A DNA stretch of 64,000 bases from Dermacentor variabilis. Taxonomy: Eukaryota > Arthropoda > Arachnida > Ixodida > Ixodidae. The notes under the pieces are model-generated. The model ran no database searches and was not told the DNA's origin. It saw nothing but the letters and a program-made list of their open reading frames with translations. A program made the position numbers and the translations under genes. Shown piece by piece: positions 20,497 through 33,548 of this stretch. The stretch is from the NCBI RefSeq assembly GCF_050947875.1, contig NC_134572.1:120213105-120277104 (forward strand), read 5' to 3'. The number at the start of each line of letters is the position of its first letter. Within the stretch, counting starts at the first letter, position 1.

Positions 20497-21895
20497 AGCC
20501 TTTCGGAGGTACCTTATCCCGGTTTATAACCTTTATATCACATATTACTCTACGGCGTGTAACTTCTGGATGAGTTGTTCTTCTAATTGGAAAGCGGCGG
20601 CTGTATACAAATAGTTCTTAAGTGGACAAAGCTCTTCTGCAGATTTATTATCCTTGGTTTCACTTCGTGCCTCAACAGAGTATCTTTTTAATTATGACTG
20701 GGTTTGGGAATAACATGCTCGAAGTGCCGTAGTATCTGCACACGTTCGGGGGCCCAAGAAAGGCATAATTATGTGCTCCCAGAAGGCGTTAGGCTTTCCA
20801 AAGGCGGTGCTGCGGCTGTTATTTAATATATACGTACATATATTCAGAAAAATTACCTTTTCCCTATGAACTTAATCCTGATATTACAATACACAGTGTG
20901 TTTTTATTTCTAGTCCCCATGTGAGAAATATCCGGCGAATGCATACAACCCTAGTACTCACTTTAAGCAGAGATGATTATTCTTTCTTTTCTTCATCGTG
21001 CATCAAGAGAAATTTTTTTCCTTTATTTGTGGATTTATTATGATTTTGCTCAATTATGTTGGAACGTTCTTGGCTAAAAAGGTTGTCGATGTGCATCCTC
21101 TATGTTCTAGCCGCAATGATGCGGTACTCAAGAAAACAACGAGAGTTTTGTGTATTGAATTTAACCCATCAACCTTGATCTGCTTTCATAAAGGTATTTA
21201 AACTTTTAAGCATTATTTAGCTTTATTTCTGACGGTGACAGTTACGTCGTTGGCTGAATTGCTTGTTCTTGTTCAGAATATGAAACAAATACAGTTAAAG
21301 CCATCCCACAATTCATTTTTACGTGACTGCAACTATCACTGAAGCAGGTGTATTGACACGGCGCATTTCGACCGCCTTAATGCGCCATGCACAGTCAACC
21401 ACAGAAGTTCACGGACCACGGGATCTCGGGAAAACGTTCAATTTCACGAGCAACCTGTCACAGCAGTTAGCAAAACCGAGCATCACAATGGTGTTCACAT
21501 ATACTGATGAAGGCTGTAAATGCGAATGCTATGTAATCGATACGTTGTGAGGCTGCGCAGACATTCAACTTTTTCTAAGATTTCGTGTTCCGTAAAAATT
21601 TGTGGTTGACCGTACGTATGAGCCGTGTATGCAGCCGGGATGCCCTCTGACGCTTCCCACTGCACATGCTGTGTTCTTTAGCGCCACCGCAGCGAGGTCA
21701 CACGGTGGCACGTTTGTAAATATATATTCAGACAAGATTTTTCGAATATTTAAGACGCAAGTTCCACTCTGCCCGCAAACGATTCGTTTTTTTTTTTCTC
21801 ATTGAGTAGCGGCAAGTACAAAGAGGCACATTTCTGACGCCAACCAAGTAGGCGTCGAAAAGATTAATTGAAGATCCACACACAGTCATTTACGC
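20497..21895. other. Unassigned AT-rich DNA
   Basis: No coding motif. A perfect 8-bp hairpin (GGCGCATT and AATGCGCC) lies at 21360-21386. It is small enough to be chance. Confidence 0.45.
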
Positions 21896-22400
21896 ATACA
21901 CAGTGGTCCTAGTTGGCGTTAGTGAGGTTCATAGAAGAGCGGCACATACGTACGTTGTGGAACATAACCAGTGGTGAATACGTTGTAGCGCATAACAAGT
22001 GGAACTTATCCAGCGACCCAACTCGGTGTTAAAGATGTTCATTGAAGAGCGACACATATTCAGTTGCACTTACACCATGGCCCAAGTTGACATCAAAGAG
22101 GCTCGTTGAAGTGCGACATGCATCCCGTTTCACACACGCTGGGATCGAAGATGGGCTGAACAGAGTTCATGAAAAAGCGTCGCGTAACAGGGGCCTATAT
22201 ATGGCAACACAATTTGGCGTGAGACAGGTTATACTGATTATCGGCACGTACGTTGTGCCACATACCTGGCAATCAAGTTGGCTCAACGGTTGGTTTTGAA
22301 CCGGGTCCCCACATCACAGCGGTCCGGTGGCCTAACCATTGGACCATGGACTACCTAGCAGCCAAAGTTGGCGGGAAAACGGTCGGAGACAAGACCGACC
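21896..22400 (-). repeat. Dispersed repeat R3 with tRNA-like module, copy a
   Basis: The left part is made of degenerate units around AGAGGTTCATTGAAGAGCGGCACATA and CCAGTGACCCAAGTTGGC-like words (21925-22130). The right part (22295-22362), read on the minus strand, resembles a tRNA: CATGGTCCAATGGTTAGGCC for box A and GACCCGGTTCAAAACC for box B. A copy of the same composite lies at 50105-50305 in the same orientation. This looks like a tRNA-derived SINE whose body is tandemly repeated. Confidence 0.6.
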
Positions 22401-25400
22401 GACCAACCCCTAAATGTGCGTGAAGTATTCTGATCGCATTAGCACCACACATACGGTTTTGCTTTCACTGAATGCAAAGACAGCCACTTGTTCACAAAAT
22501 GAACAGATTCTGAAAAAAATATTTTATTGTTGATACTAGAATTCTGGTAACGTTGTGTATATTTCATCGAGCGCGTTTTAAAAAAAATGCAACAAGCCTA
22601 AGAGATGAATGTGACAAAGAAAATATTGTTATGAGAATATGCGACTGAAAAAAAAAGAATTAGAAAGCACTACTCCGAAACTTTCATAGGCTATTCATCA
22701 GGCCACCGTTCTTTCTTTTTCTTAAACACATCTCAATTGCTTCTCATGAGTCAGAACAGTTTTTGAGCGAGACAATTTGGCGAGGACCAGGATACCCGCA
22801 ATCCAAAAAATACGAGGACTTTATGACCTCTACAGGGCACCATTTAAATGCACGGAAGTGAAAGCAGTCAACCGTGCTCTTTTTGGATTTGGTATCGATT
22901 TAAACAACGCTTGCGAGAAATTTAACATTCCGCCAAGATACAGCCGGCTTCACCATGAAGCAAGCCCGGATGAAACAAAAAAGAAAGCTCGAAATGCGAA
23001 GCAAGGCAGAAAAATCGTTCCTTCGTTTTAGACTTTCAAATCAAAGAAACTGCGGTGGTTTCCGAAAACTGCGTCAGAGGACCGCGTAGAGGCGTCCCAA
23101 TCGATACCGGTTGCAGGGCACCCTGAGTGGAGTTCTGCTGACTGACGATGGCGATAAACTGTTAGAATCGGGGTGAGGAAGAGGTATATATATTACAGCA
23201 CTAGAGTGCAAATCCATAGCGCAAAAGTCACAGCGTAATGAACCCGCGTTTCGCGCAGATAAATAACCTTTCGCGGCGGAAATCCATTAGTAAAAACTTG
23301 CTTTTCTTTCAAGGACAGCTCAGTGAAGTCAAATTGATAACCATTCAGGTACCGCTTAGACGAATTGAGTGTCAGCGATCGCCGGCGAAAGGCGAGATTG
23401 AACTTGCCTTTCCAGTAGCTGCGATGCAAAAGCGATATACTCGGTTTACTCTTTTGCCGCGAAGATAGATGCTTGTCTCTACAACTCTTGCCATTTATTG
23501 GTGAACGCGACGGCATTTGCAAGTAGCATCAGTGTTAACGGGATATATGTGGCGGAATGCATTGCATATAAAACCAGTAGGTTATGACAACCTTTGTTGA
23601 TGAGTGCTTCATGCTCTCGCGCAACAGGACGAGAAGCGTTTAGTGCTACAAGATATGAACCCTACACCTAGTCACAACTAAGATGTGTTTTACTTCCCGG
23701 CATTTTCTGTGGTGAACGAGGTCCAGCTAGATTCGTATTTATTAACAATACAAACCTCATTATTTGGTCATATTACTTAAAAAAAAAGCTTTTGTTGTTG
23801 GTCTTTTTCTGTACTTTGTTTTCTTTGAAAGTCACGCCCTACCCCACCCCCCCCCCCCAAAAAAAAAGAATTTCGCTACTATTTACCCGTATCATATATA
23901 TCGTCCATAAGGTTCACTTGTATATTCTTTTGTCACTTCAATGCAGTCATAGAAATTTTCTGTATATGGTATGTACAATAGTGTTAGCGTACAAACTTGC
24001 GCTCGAAGCTGTCACTTTTTGTACACGGTCGCTCTCTTTATGAAAAAAATACCTCCCTGATCTTTGGGTCCTTTTCGGAATAAATTGAGTTTTCAGGAGC
24101 ACGTAACCAGTGAGGCTGTACTGCCTTTTATGCCGATTTCCTAAGCACCTCTACATATTTTTTCCGGTTGCCTGCCCAAACTTCAACATTCATAATTGAA
24201 CATATCGCAAGAGCTGCTGCACAAAAGAATTGCGGAGAACCGACAACTACGAGTAATACACACTTATGTTACATTAGCAATAAGACATCGGTAGACAGGT
24301 TGTTGGGACAGACCTAACGCAAGCAGTATTTAGAAGGGGAAGAAATGCTGGAGATACTTGAATGCTGGACTTCAAGCTTCTCTCAGCGACTCCTTAATAC
24401 GGGTTGAACGTTAAATGCGAATAATATCAACTCCCGGATGCACTGTCATTAATAAATTTGTCTTTAAGTCACTTCAAAACACCGCTGCATACAATGGCTT
24501 ATGCCAGAAAATCTCCGTTCTTGTGGCTGGACTGGAATCCTTCAATTCCCAATAAACAGAAATTACCAAGTCGTTTCCGCCGCTTCACATGCGGGGCGCG
24601 GTAATAAGAGATAATTGCAACTTTGTGATCTCTGAAGCTGATCAACTCGTGAAGGCAAAATGTTAAGGCACGTAGGATGTCGCTGTCATGCATGAACGAT
24701 TACGCATATTGGCAGTCGACTCCTCTATCCCCATTTAATTTCGTCCGCCGGTTCTCGTTTGGAATTAGCGCGAAGGGGAAACGGAAGCCATCTTTCCTCC
24801 TGTTTTGGAAGGGATAAGGGAGGATAACCCCTTCCGTCCGCGGAATAAACGTTCTTGACAGGAGACACAGATTAGAAGAGCCTATTGGGCGACGTTTTAA
24901 TGAAGGCTTCCGTGCCATGATGCCACGCGCATCTCTTGAGCGCTTATTGATTATACGTCACTCCGAAATTGCGAGCGGCAGCAGACGTGCCACCGCTGTT
25001 CAGCGCACCCGATATTAACAAATGGGAGATGAGGTTTTCGAGAAGAATCACTAATAATAATAGAAATTGCGACAAATTCTTGGAAAACGTGGTCAACACA
25101 GTACCAATACGTTTCATGAAACAATACGAAGTCCACAGACGCAAAATTATTAAATTATTTTGCACAAGAACGCTGTAATAAGTAATGCATCAAAGCGACC
25201 TGCACTGACAGTTCAACCACTTTTGTGCCGATCACTTACTATTCCTTTCCTGTTCCCTCTGCTTTTCAAGGTTCTGCCGGCTTCACCTTCGCCAATGCAG
25301 GGTAGCAAATCAGGTGCAACCTTGCTAAACTACTTGCTTTTGTTTGCGTGTCGCTGTCTCTTTCTCGAAGACCACTTTTTCCCGAAATGTTTTTCAAAAA

Positions 25401-26389
25401 GCACTGAGGCAAGACAGCAATTCAGCTACTGAGTGATGAACAGCCCTTGGTTCCAAACTTTTCATATATGTAGATATGCAATCTATATCTTCCTTGATAT
25501 TTTTCAATTGTTGTTTTCTAAAATTGTTACCTCCAGTGTTTCAAATTACACAGAAGCGCGACGTGTTCCACATTTATTGAAACAATGTAACCCTGAAGAC
25601 GAAGCTGTTTGCCGTCACATATAGCAGAGCGCTCGCAAATAAGAATCAGTTCTCCCGCCCCCTCTGTCTCTTCATGATTGCCAGCCATCGGTAGGACAGC
25701 AGCACCGTTTGCCATACGGTTGCTGGTGACATCTGAAGGACGCCAGCGCAGCCATCCGAGTAGTAAGTAAGCAACCAATTCATTTGCTCCTTGCGAGTGT
25801 TGCCGTCTGCATATAAGACGCAAGCTGAAAAAATGTGATCTAAACTTTCCTTCCATTTGGGGAAGGGGGAGAGAAGGTGCGAGGAAGAGATTTTATATTC
25901 TACATCGCTGATATGCCAGAACCTTTACTTTTTTCTTCTCGGTATGCCAGGATATGGCGGACTTTCCGGGAGCTACTTTTTTTATTTGATGGTAGCCTTA
26001 CACAAAAATATATAACAAGTAAACAAAATTCGCACTAGTGAAAATGAGAGCCATCGTGGTCGCGCTATGGTAATGCCACACTGGCCTGCGACTGGTTCTA
26101 AAAGGGTTTTGGGGAAGGATGGTTTGAATTCGGGCAGCGTTTGCCGAAAAAATTTCATCGCATCGGGGCCACTTTTTTACTCTACTTTATCATCTTTTTA
26201 CTCTACAGAGAAACCGCGCTTCAGCGCTTCATTCATTAACTCCAAAGAAGTGGCCCTTGTTACATTTGCGAAACCACGCGAAGCCATACAGACCAACTCC
26301 ATCGAGTTTCCGAGAGCATATAATTTTGACACACGGCGCACGTGGAGAAATATGCTTGCTCATTCAGTCACAGGTCGGCAGATTCATGA
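22401..26389. other. Unassigned intergenic DNA, 4 kb
   Basis: Mostly AT-rich, with homopolymer runs (C10-A9 near 23850). Apart from the 84-codon frame listed separately at 22777-23031, no frame has recognisable features. Nothing resembling an RNA gene was seen. Confidence 0.5.
22777..23031 (+). CDS. Unrecognised 84-codon ORF, possibly a coding relic
   Basis: A small plus-strand frame from ATG 22777 to TAG. It is basic, with an even amino-acid mix unlike nearby random frames: YRAPFKCTEVKAVNRALFGF, then DLNNACEKFNIPPRYSRLHH, and a Lys/Arg-rich end (KKKARNAKQGRK) that could act as a nuclear-localisation signal. I recognise no family. It could be a fragment of a transposon-encoded DNA-binding protein or a host exon. 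No splice signals were verified. Confidence 0.25.
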   Translation: MARTRIPAIQKIRGLYDLYRAPFKCTEVKAVNRALFGFGIDLNNACEKFNIPPRYSRLHHEASPDETKKKARNAKQGRKIVPSF

Positions 26390-26470
26390 GTCGACTTACT
26401 CAGGCTCAGACGGACCCACGAGTCTGAGTGGGTTCGTATGGGTGCTATGGCGTGAATCTGACTGAGCCCA
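26390..26470. repeat. CTGAGTGAGC-like repeat outlier
   Basis: TCGACTTACTCAGGCTCAGA and GAATCTGACTGAGCCCAGCTG share words with the 41-bp tandem array 330 bp downstream, partly in inverse orientation. Confidence 0.45.
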
Positions 26471-26797
26471 GCTGAAAAGAACTTTGCTGCGTCTTAAGAC
26501 GAAACAACAGGTACGCTTGCTAGCGCGCGAAACCTCGCTCCCGCACGCCTTGCGTTTGCCGCGTCTCGAGAGGAATGGCGGTTTCAACCCACAATACGCG
26601 CGCCAGCGCTCACTTGGCTCACTATTTTTGTCTTGGTAGGCATCGTTTCTTATTTTTTTGAGACAGCCAGAGAAGATATATGGTGCCGGCACCGCGCTTT
26701 GACTTGTAGGACTTGTCCTGCACCCTCTGCGCATGCGTAAGCTCGCTGGCGTGGGCTTTGGCGGGCCGGCGAGCACACGTGTAGTTCGCACTGAAGT
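26471..26797. other. Unassigned DNA between related repeats
   Basis: No structure seen. The minus frame across it has no motif. Confidence 0.35.
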
Positions 26798-26936
26798 CCG
26801 AGTGAGCTTGGCTGAGTAGAATTTTCTTGAGCCTGAATCTGAGTAAGCCCGGCTAAATATAATTTGGTGAGTTTTAGTCAGAGTGAGCCCGGCTGAGCAG
26901 AAGCTTTACTAGTGTTTGTCCGAGTGAGCCTTAGGA
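26798..26936. repeat. 41-bp tandem repeat, about 3.4 copies
   Basis: Units begin CCGAGTGAGC at 26798, CTGAGTAAGC at 26839, CAGAGTGAGC at 26879 and CCGAGTGAGC at 26920, giving spacings of 41, 40 and 41. The core GAGTGAGCCCGGCTGAG is best conserved. Confidence 0.85.
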
Positions 26937-28769
26937 AAAAATATATTTTGTAAGTGAGACAGAGGGAATTTAGTTTATTCTGACGACCTGCTTCACACCT
27001 GCAAACTTCCAGCAAAGTCCAATTTATTCAATGTGTTCCCGAGGAGCTCTCCGTATTCCCAAGATGGCTCAAGTGGATACGCTAAGAAGTTTACAAAAAG
27101 CAAACGCTTCACTCCCCTGGTTATCATCAAGTACATGAAGTGGCACAAATGTGATTACTTCTTAAAGCGACTCGAAAGCACCGACAACTCTGAATTTCAA
27201 TCGCCTTATTTCACCAGAGAAATTTGTTATTGACACTCCATTTCAACTTCATGCACGTCATACAGTTCGCAAAACCAAACAACTTCAAAAACCGCAAACC
27301 GTATACAGAGCATAAATACCCGGACATTTACGAACTCAAAAAACGTTCCTAACTGCCCCACACACTCCTGCTTCTTCACACACGTCGCGCTCGCAATACC
27401 CAAACCAATATTCTCTATATTTGATTGTTAAAGGGTAAATGATTATTTTTCTAATTTTGCGTCCACGGCTGCACCGGACGTTCTCCGCCACACCTGCTAA
27501 CTGATTCGCAGCAAAGAGCGTATAGGGATCAACAGAACGAGAAAGAGGCATCATCGTAAAGAAGTCATCAACGTACGCTTTGAGAAACTTCACCCGCGCC
27601 TATGGTCAACGTACCAGTGAAGGTGCCAAAGGGCCCACACATTTGTCCCGGAGGTTCGGCCACCTTAGCGATGCATACCGCATGGAGTCTCCTACAGCCG
27701 CGTATATAAAGCTAGCAATATAGTCGACATTACATATGCAGGTTTTTGATGTCGCAATGCATCGTCAGATTACGCAGAACTCTGGTGTGCTCGCTAGCCC
27801 TATTTTGTCGGTCAACGTTGAAGGCTGTATACTTAGTCTGTGTGTCAAGAAACGATACCTACACAAACACAAACCAGGGGTATAAAAAGAAACAAGCTTC
27901 GCTTTCTACAGGTTCTCAAGCCAGCGTCGTTCGAGTGAGTATAAGCTCAAACTCGCACGCTTCTAATGATGAGAACCAGAACTAGAACACAGAGCGGCAG
28001 GGATGCCCTTTCCACGACCAAGCCGGCGTTGACGACGGTGATGCCACTGTGAAGCAATAAGCGAGTCAGCGAGCGAAAGCAATTCGGAAACCAAAGAAGC
28101 ATGCCAGCTTTCGTTCTGCTGGGTAGTAAATCTTGAGCGCGAAGAAAAACGCCAGCGTTTTGCTATCCATTTATTTGCGTGACATTGGAACAAAAGCCAG
28201 CATTACAGAAAAATATTAAGTAAGCACGCAATCTATATATGTCACGGATGGTAAACTTCAGGAGGAAAGCCCTGCTTGATTCTCCTGGCTATGTAATAAT
28301 CTTGAAGAAGCCTGGACTTGTCTTCCAGCGGGGTGCGATGGTTCTCATCGGGAGACAGTCAATGCGAGCGTCCACCGTAAAAGCAAGGTGATCAGTATAG
28401 CTCACAATCAGGTGCCTTCCGACGGCAGGCACGCGATACCTGTTTTTTAAGGGTTCTGTTTTCACTTTAGCGGAGTACTCTATAATTTAATGTCCATGTA
28501 TCTTACAATATACTAACAGATTCACTATTAGTATTGCCGTAAACAACTTTCTACGCATTTCGCACTATTATATCAAGAAGAGTTTATACTTAGTCAAATA
28601 ATTCAAAATGACGTGGGTTTAAGAATCTGCGTAGATTTCACTAACGCATCTGACTCGACTGACTGACCATGGCTGATTAATTCGCGAACTTGAGTGTTAT
28701 GCACATCGTGGACTCACTGCCTCAGTCGTTATTTTTTACCTACAGCTCAGTACGCAAGCGATAACTATA
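26937..28769. other. Unassigned intergenic DNA
   Basis: No coding motif or structured repeat recognised in 1.8 kb. Confidence 0.5.
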
Positions 28770-28975
28770 ATTGACTTCACGCTTACCATGCAGCCTGTTA
28801 GTCGCGTTGTTCCACAAGGTATTATTTTAGGTTCATTTGTGTTAAACATTTGCATCTTTGACATGGTTCATGCCCTCCCTCATGTTAAAGCTATTATTTA
28901 CGCTCCAGATGCGAGAAGATTTCTGACCAGTAGTAATCAATTAATTGGCATGGAAAACTGCTGTTACAAGGGTTA
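28770..28975 (+). pseudogene. LINE reverse-transcriptase fragment
   Basis: The frame encodes VVPQGIILGSFVLNICIFDM followed 13 residues later by IIYAPDARRF. The pattern matches the VPQGSVLGP...FN.YINDM...YADD block of CR1/L2- and Jockey-type reverse transcriptases, with the first catalytic Asp changed to Pro. It ends within 30 codons of the motif. Clade cannot be fixed from so short a piece. Confidence 0.6.
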
Positions 28976-29012
28976 GTACCGTGAAAGCAGCAATAAATAA
29001 AAAAACGCGCTA

Positions 29013-29146
29013 CAAATAAAAAAGTCACAGTTTAGCCCGACAGGCGAACCATTGATAGCGATAGCAAATTATTGGACAGCCTGATGTAAAGTTAGCCGTT
29101 TTTTCCGCTGCCCAAGTCGCTGTAAACATTCGCTTACTTACAAATT
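29013..29146 (+). repeat. Dispersed repeat family R1, copy c (fragment)
   Basis: Aligns with 10588-10714. Shared in order are an AAAAAGTC run, CAGTTT followed by GCCCGA, AGGCGAA, GCGAT, GACAGCC, and CTGTAAACATTCGCTTACT/CTTGTAAACATTCGCTCACT. Confidence 0.65.
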
Positions 29147-31127
29147 TTTGACATGTGGGCATGTATTCTAGGGTCCGAATTGATATTCTAGCTGTCGAGT
29201 ACTACAGTCGTCTGTAAAGCAAAGGCGTCGTATATATTCCGAAAAATATTAGCGCCAGCTGTGAGAACATGGTGCTTTCGCAGCAAATTAGTCCAAATCT
29301 AGTTCAAAATTAGTTCAATATCTGAAGTCTGCAGATTGACTTTCTTGCCTAACTTCCACTTGATTTTGGCATGCGATCTTTTATGGTGTGGCGCTATACT
29401 TGTGCAGATGCAGTTATCTGAGCGACGAAAAGAAACCCACGCCAGACCGCAACTTCTCACCTTGATGCAGTAATCGGCTAATATACTTAACATAGACCTC
29501 CTACCTAATCACTGGACCTCGTCTTCGGCTGTTACGAGTACCAATCGAAGCGCTGTTCAGACTTGAGCTGCTGCAAGGGGCCGGAGAGTCACCGAGTCCG
29601 GAGATGTCACTACTTGAAACTCAACTAGGCGATGGACTTGAATTATTGCTTAGCGCATTTATATCAACTAAATTAGACAGTCTCTTTGGGGGAATGATGA
29701 GAGTTATCAGGAGTTTATGATAAAGCTTGCCTAGGTGAGGAGAACTGTCAAGGAATATACAGTGTAGAATAATGGTCATGTCTAGGGCCGGTAATTTACT
29801 AAGATAGCCTGGATAGTAGATACATTTTGCCCCTTTTCCGAGTGGGAAGCATAGATTTACAAAGAACATTATACAAGTTAAAGCAATGCGAGGTAGACAC
29901 GAGCTTACAGTCATAGCTATGAAGAGGTACACGAAAGATATTCGGAGAACCTCCCTATAAACATTAGCTGTGCGCTTTGAAGTACTACCCAAAGTCGGTC
30001 AAGCAATAATAACGATGCACGGCCCGATCTCAGCAGGCGCTTGCGGTCATTGCATGACCGCTCTTCCTGAGTGACCAAATGACTTCTAAATTATAAAGTG
30101 TCGAGCACCGCCCCAAAGAACTTCCGCAGATCTCTGCCAACGTTTAGAAACAGCAAATCGTTTTGCGCAGAGGTCTAGAATGCATAATCTTTGTCGTAGG
30201 GAACATACTTACTTCCTATATGCACCCTATTAGTTCTTCAGTTAGAGGCTATAAAATATATTTTACCCAAAACAAGCGCCTTGAGCATGATCAGATGGCT
30301 GAACTATGCTAATAAAACGTCCATGTTCTGTTCAATTGCAAGGACCAAAATTTCTGTCTTGAGATGTTTTTAGCTCGCGCGCATTCTTAGTAGGTAACTG
30401 TTCGATTTCTTCTTCGGACTTCTATTCGCTACGCTTTCGTTAGCTAACTGCTACGTCAGCCGGAATTTTTCTTTCCATGCCTATCGTTACGGGTACGTCT
30501 AAGGAAAGGCATATTTGAGACGGCTTGGAACTCGAGCATATGCACTGTAGGTATATTCGAGAGTCGTTGACGATAACTTCATATGCAGTGAATAGGGTTA
30601 ATGTTGCCCTATCGAACAATTTATTCCGGCAAAGTACAGATAGAGTGCCAAACCTTTGTAACATAAACGATGGTACCTGAAACGGGACTGCAAATCATCC
30701 ATTCGCCATTTACGAAAAGGAACTTTTTTTTTTCTTCCCGTAATTTTCCATCTACCAAGGCCTTGGAAAACGGTCGTTGCAAGAGAAGGAAATTGTCGAG
30801 GCATTAAACTTCTACTTACTGAGCCAGTGCAAAAAAGTAACCTCGCTTGGTTTAGATACGAACAAAACTATTTCCAAATCATTTCGACGTTTGATAGCCC
30901 TGAATCGTCGGCAGCACCCTTCTGAAAAAAAAAAGTCCTCTTCGATCACCGGTTCAGAAATATTGTACAGAACAAAGCTAGATACTCTCGCTTTTCTGTT
31001 TAGTTTTCTCTTGCAAATGACTACTCGTGGAATTTTCCGCGATGATAACGCGCTAGATCTTCGCCAGAGAAATGTGTGCACGTGAGTTATTTCCGTTGCA
31101 CAAGCCATTGGCTACGACACCTCAGTG
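29147..31127. other. Unassigned intergenic DNA
   Basis: No RNA gene or repeat seen. A minus frame (29992-29621, 123 codons) is open but unrecognised, hydrophobic and without motifs. Confidence 0.45.
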
Positions 31128-31220
31128 ATGCAATGAGTAAGTCGGCTGTCTTGGTAGATTTCACAAGCGTATTCGAAAAGGTAGTTGCCTATTCACTGCG
31201 CAGTAAAAAACTCGAAACTT
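31128..31220 (+). pseudogene. Possible LINE reverse-transcriptase motif A relic
   Basis: One frame reads KSAVLVDFTSVFEKV, resembling the first aspartate box of CR1/L2-type reverse transcriptases (a V-L-DFSKAFDKV pattern). Flanking sequence is too decayed to confirm it. It could belong to the same dead LINE as 28770-28975, although the motif order would then be reversed. Confidence 0.35.
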
Positions 31221-33470
31221 GAGCTCCGCACTTGCAATTTCGTCAAGGTATTACGATGGCAAACAAAAATACACAGCATGCTGCGGCTTGAAGTGTCATG
31301 GTTGTTGCAATCGAGAAACGATGACAGTTTTTTTATAAATTGTAGGAGCCGTATCCTTTCGCTGCGCTGAAATGCCTTGCAGAGAAAAGAAAATGGACGC
31401 CCCAGCGGGTGAAATAAGTGAATAAATATGTAAAAGATTTTGCTTCAAAAAGCTTCCACGGCACTTTGATTTTCGTTATTCTCTCGGCGGACTTCTATGG
31501 AGTTCCGATTCTAACCCGCGCTCTTTTCTCAGTGTGACCTCTCCGGCACATTCGCCCTTAGCGCGGTGACTATTTTTCTCGTTTCGCAACTTCAACTTTC
31601 GATTCGAAGTCACACTTTTCGATTTCGGTGCCCGATCCTTAAAAACAGAGTAAAACCCGTGAATGTCTCGTAGGGTGGCTCGGACGTTGACGCCTTAAGA
31701 GTATTTTACACCTGATAGGTGTTGATGCATCGCTTGAAGACAAAAAAAAAAACGGGCAAAAGAAGCAAGAAAAAGTAGAGAAGTGATCGTCAAGAGAACG
31801 CCCGGAGCCAAGGTTCCCTTTTATCATCTTTGCGTATTTTTTCAGAATAACAAACGCGCGATCTACAAAGTATGACGTACTTCTACGTTGGTTGGTTCGC
31901 TAGTGGCATTAGTGAGCTGAAACGTCAAACACACGCGTGCGGGCAGACACACAAACAAACAGAAGTATAGATTAGAAACAACATTGAAGCAAACTGAAAG
32001 TAAAGAGAAGAAATAAGAGAGAAAGTATAAACGAGCCCGAGCCAAACCTCAACAGTACATAAGTCGTATGTGTAAGCTATACATACAACGCGGTGCGAAC
32101 GTAGGGAAAGCTCGCGGCGGAAACATGCTTGCGTAGCGCCGAATCTCGCTGAAGGGCGGATAGGTTTTCAGGAAAGCCCACGCAGACAGAAAGCGCGTTG
32201 CGGCATATCAGAGAACGCATGCACAAGACGGGCGGAGAGCTCAGCACAGAAGAACACTGTACTGGAGATATATACCCCAACTCTGCTTGCTGGCGCGGAG
32301 TGGTTTTTGTCTAGTTCGGAAAGCAGCGTAGAATTTCATATGGCCATCTTGCTGCAAAGGCATTCACGCAAAGACAAGTGATTATACGACTCGATGGGTC
32401 GACAAGTCGCCCGCGAAAGGAAAAAAAAATAAGTGATGGAATTTGGTTGACGTATATATAGAACTTCCTTTTGACATGTGACTACCGCAGTTTTTCACAC
32501 ATTAGCCTTGAAATAGATATGCTTATATGTATTGTACAAAGTAATGCGTATACTATATGCTAAGCGCATACAGTACAATATTGTAATGTATAAGCCCCAG
32601 TTCTAGTATATTCGGTCCGACTTCGCATTTTATGTGAAGGAAATTAGCGTTTGCAAAGGGTTTATATATATTAATAGGTTGGAATGCTCTAAAGCTCGCA
32701 CTAAAACGTACTAAAACAATCCGATGTCATTATAAGTTAGCAAATCAAAATTCAGCTGAATTACTTAGGCCATAATGGATATGTATGATACACGTTTAAG
32801 CGTTTAGGCTGATGCTGTTTCGTCATGGACAACACATATAATACATTACACGGAATATGGGCACAATCACATTAACCTGTTCTCACATTTTACACGTACA
32901 CCAATTAATGGCGTTGCTCAAGAAGACGCAGAGTAGAATAAATGGTGGTATGAGCTCCGCCGATCTAGAAATAATATCCACGCACAAACCAAGGTGGCAA
33001 ATGGGGCCGTGTGTTAGGCCAGCAGCTAGCCTTGGCAATTTGTATTGGGGGACATGTAAAGCCGAATAAGCCTTTAAACTACACCTTCAAGGGTGCCTCA
33101 GTAGCACACGTGACAATGTAACAGAATATGGCTTCCCAGCACACACTTAATGATCAGCTGATCGCCCGAACTGCCCCCTCCACAATTTCCTGCCAAAATA
33201 TATCGCAGCATTCTACCTGTTCCTAATTCCTTCCAGGAAATTAAAGAAAAACAGAAAATATATACAGCGACGTTTCACTCCGTGAACGTGGGTTACGAGC
33301 AAGCGTATGGGTAGTACCCCGTTTTTTGTGCATTGAATTGTGTGCAAGTGAGACGGTTTTTCCAAGGCGTATTTTTGATTTTGTATCTTTTATGTTCCGT
33401 CTTCGATTCTTATAATGTGTAAAGTGCCATTAGCAAAGATGGTAGGGCACTGTAAGGAAATGCACGGCCT
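31221..33470. other. Unassigned AT-rich intergenic DNA
   Basis: No coding motif. A weak imperfect hairpin around ATTGTAC...GTACAAT lies at about 32529-32578. Confidence 0.5.
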
Positions 33471-33482
33471 TTATTATTTCAA
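33471..33482. repeat. Target-site duplication, left copy, of LINE 2
   Basis: TTATTATTTCAA, identical to 39226-39237. Confidence 0.85.
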
Positions 33483-33548
33483 TTATTATTGGATTAGAGA
33501 AACTGTATTTATGCCTGCAGTTGGGCGCTCGCGCGCCCCGACGAGGGC

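Noticed and set aside
26798..26936. CRISPR-like array
   Set aside because: Units are contiguous with no unique spacers, in a eukaryotic context. It is a simple tandem repeat.
32525..32580. Hairpin or small RNA precursor
   Set aside because: Pairing is interrupted and AT-rich. It is not distinguishable from chance.
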